From a virus, in IMG/VR virus record IMGVR_UViG_3300030451_004849, positions 1 to 52,948 of that record: a stretch of 52,948 bases of DNA; one strand, written 5' to 3'. This document shows, piece after piece, positions 51,388 through 52,948 of the stretch. Made by a program: the position numbers and the translations under genes. Under the pieces are notes generated by a model that had not been told where the DNA came from, made no database searches, and saw nothing but the letters and a program-made list of their open reading frames with translations. Each line of letters begins with the position of its first letter. The first letter of the stretch is position 1.

Positions 51388-52744
51388 CGTCATCTCCTAA
51401 TAACGTTGCTCCTGTTGCAAAAAGACCTCCACCTGTAGCAGTCCCCCATTTAGCAACTCTGCTAGCAGTGATCGGTGTATTATCCAATACATCAACAATT
51501 TCTTTATTACCTTCTAATTGCTTTTTCGTTAACTGAGTATTCCTATAGACAAGTTCATTGTCAGTAGGAGCTTTAGTGTTTTTATATTTTTTTTTCATAG
51601 TCTTAATAGACTCTGTTTGTTTTTTATACTTTTTAGCGTCACGCTTAGTTTTAGCAGCTATTTTTTTATTTATTTCAACAAAATTCTTATTCCAGTTATT
51701 TGGGTCTGGTATATCTATTTTTTTCATGCCCATAATATTTAAGTTTTGATTCTTAAACCCTAAACCTTTAGAAATTAATTTATCAAAACCTCTGCCATAT
51801 ATATCATAAACATCATTAGGTATTAAATAAGCCTTACCTGGCTCAGAAGGTTTAAGTAGTACTCTTGCGTTTATTCCTCCTGTGTAAAAGTTAGATTTAA
51901 ATTGAGGACTATAATTAACCATAACATAGTTACCTACTTTTTTAACCTGACCTGGATTAAAGCCGTTACTTACAAGATAGCCCATTAATTCATCTTTATT
52001 TTTAAACTTTCTATTAAAAGTTATACCAGCCATCTGTCTAAATTGTTTAGAAAATTGAACATCTCTATGTAGGTTATTTAAAGCACCTTTATTTAACTCC
52101 ATAATCTTTAATGTTTTTGGGTCTAATCCTTCAAACCTTATTATATCGTCTAATACGGCTTTATTTCCAGTAAGTTTAGCAGCAGATGTTTTACTAATGT
52201 TTTTACCATAGATTTTATTAAATATATCACTTACAATCGTATTCTTAGGAGTTACTCCAGTTCTATTTATATTTGCTTGTGCAAAATAAGGTGTAGCATG
52301 TAAGTCTTTAACTAATGGAGTTACAGCAGATTGAGCTTCATCAGTTAACTTAACTTTTCTAGGCTTTGTCCATCTACCATTTTTTAATTGTCTAGAAGGA
52401 ATCGTATAAGATTGTCCAACGACACCAGAACGCCAATTTTTAGGGTCTTTTAATATTTTAGCAATTAGATCAGGATTATTTCTTAATACTTGTTGTTGAT
52501 TCAATGCTAAGCCTGTATTTTTAAACGCCTCTGCACTTCTCATAGAAAAAGGATTAAACGTTTGATTTGCTAGCGTTTTAAATGCTTTTGCAGCACCGAT
52601 TAAAAATGTTTCTACTTGAGGCATTCCCGTCGCAGGATTATACAAAGAAGGTAAATAAGAAGGTGTAGATGCACCTGCTTTTAAGCCTTGACGACCTAAA
52701 AACTTTGCTGCTGCCTGTGCAATACTTAAGCTACTCTTCAGCAT
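51380..52744 (-). CDS. Putative virion protein encoded after the giant protein
   Basis: 454 residues. The N-terminus (LSIAQAAAKFLGRQGLKAGA) is Ala-rich and amphipathic, followed by helical Asn/Lys/Gln-rich sequence, a Lys-rich coiled coil near 365-395 (KKIAAKTKRDAKKYKKQTES), and a C-terminal hydrophobic run (GTATGGGLFATGATLLG) ending DDDE, possibly a membrane anchor. Starts within the end of the giant gene (overlap 14 bases), so likely co-translated and packaged with it as an ejection partner. No enzyme motif seen. Confidence 0.55.
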   Translation of the reverse strand: MLKSSLSIAQAAAKFLGRQGLKAGASTPSYLPSLYNPATGMPQVETFLIGAAKAFKTLANQTFNPFSMRSAEAFKNTGLALNQQQVLRNNPDLIAKILKDPKNWRSGVVGQSYTIPSRQLKNGRWTKPRKVKLTDEAQSAVTPLVKDLHATPYFAQANINRTGVTPKNTIVSDIFNKIYGKNISKTSAAKLTGNKAVLDDIIRFEGLDPKTLKIMELNKGALNNLHRDVQFSKQFRQMAGITFNRKFKNKDELMGYLVSNGFNPGQVKKVGNYVMVNYSPQFKSNFYTGGINARVLLKPSEPGKAYLIPNDVYDIYGRGFDKLISKGLGFKNQNLNIMGMKKIDIPDPNNWNKNFVEINKKIAAKTKRDAKKYKKQTESIKTMKKKYKNTKAPTDNELVYRNTQLTKKQLEGNKEIVDVLDNTPITASRVAKWGTATGGGLFATGATLLGDDDE

Positions 52745-52928
52745 CGTCTTTTACCCTATATTTAGTAATTTCTCTAGCCATTTGTTGATAAGGAATACCA
52801 GTTGTTTTTTCTATAGTTCTCATAGGATTTTCTAAAATACCTTTAGTATCTCTAGCCATACGGCCAAAGGGGAACATTGTCCACATATAATATTCAGAAA
52901 TCCTGCTAAAATCATTGTTCACCAGACC
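52731..52928 (-). CDS. C-terminal 65 residues of the giant virion protein, across the circular junction
   Basis: The minus-strand frame entering at the right edge reads APATFSGLVNNDF, while the left-edge frame ends VPATFS. The two overlap in phase over the 21-base terminal repeat. Joined, the protein ends at the TAA/TGA-type stop at 52731. A GTG at 52922 could formally start a 63-residue protein, but it has no convincing ribosome binding site and the frame is open upstream, so a continuation is the better reading. The next gene starts inside its end (ATG at 52744), which is the same tight packing seen in the rest of the late operon. Confidence 0.8.
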   Translation of the reverse strand, partial: GLVNNDFSRISEYYMWTMFPFGRMARDTKGILENPMRTIEKTTGIPYQQMAREITKYRVKDDAEE

Positions 52929-52948
52929 ACTAAAAGTGGCAGGGGCCA
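52928..52948. repeat. Right copy of 21-base terminal overlap
   Basis: Partner of 1-21, with 20 of 21 bases identical. The single difference may be population variation or an assembly edge error. In codon terms the difference changes Val (gtc) to Ala (gcc) next to the shared PATFS. Confidence 0.8.

Noticed and set aside
52731-52922. Separate 63-residue gene with GTG start at 52922
   Set aside because: The frame is open upstream to the window edge and continues the giant protein in phase across the 21-base overlap.

Overview
The window looks like the essentially complete, circularly closing genome of an AT-rich, strictly lytic tailed phage of podovirus-like layout. There is a P22-type portal, no tail-tube, sheath or tape-measure gene that I recognise, a set of tail fibre and hub proteins, and a block of ejection-type virion proteins. 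I see no integrase, repressor, tRNA gene or CRISPR array. Strong Shine-Dalgarno sites (GGAGG) argue against a Bacteroidetes host. The AT-rich composition and a phage peptide deformylase would fit a marine alphaproteobacterial or similar host, but the host is inference only. The first 21 and last 21 bases are the same apart from one base, and a single giant reading frame runs in phase through that overlap, so the ends join.

Layout. A late operon of about 38.8 kb lies on the minus strand from ~36993 down to 1 and, across the junction, from 52948 to 51184. In order it holds two small proteins, an M15 endolysin, terminase small and large subunits, portal, scaffold, major capsid protein, head-tail adaptors, fibres, small membrane and lysis-type proteins, a phosphoesterase, a hub/propeller protein, a long fibre, ejection-type proteins and a 3087-residue giant protein. 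An early/replication operon of about 13.7 kb lies on the plus strand from 37446 to 51110. The two diverge from a 450-base control region (36994-37445) and converge on a bidirectional terminator (51126-51175).

Three things stand out. (1) The giant protein, easily missed because it has no stop codon inside the window, carries a metal-binding loop of the double-psi beta-barrel RNA polymerase type (GGADLDGDK) about 357 residues after an SAAK lysine motif. It is a candidate virion RNA polymerase packaged with the DNA, comparable in idea to those of crAss-like phages and N4. (2) The early operon encodes a complete ubiquitin-like conjugation cassette: a 79-residue beta-grasp protein, an E2-like protein with a Cys active site, a JAMM peptidase and an E1/ThiF-like adenylating enzyme. 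The E2-like and JAMM proteins both carry QATLF, which fits the bacterial sliding-clamp binding motif. (3) Between early genes there are at least six intercistronic elements, each closed by a long inverted repeat starting just after (or in one case within) the end of the upstream gene and ending before the next ribosome binding site. Further hairpin clusters lie before the first early gene and before the deformylase gene.

How it may work together (inference): the giant polymerase and its neighbours enter the cell with the DNA and start early transcription. The early operon then supplies deformylase, the ubiquitin-like cassette, a Sak4-like ATPase, an SSB-like protein and an archaeo-eukaryotic primase/DnaB helicase fusion. 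No DNA polymerase gene is visible, so replication should depend on the host replisome, which makes the clamp-binding motifs notable. Late genes then build capsid and tail, and the M15 peptidase with one or more small membrane proteins lyses the cell.
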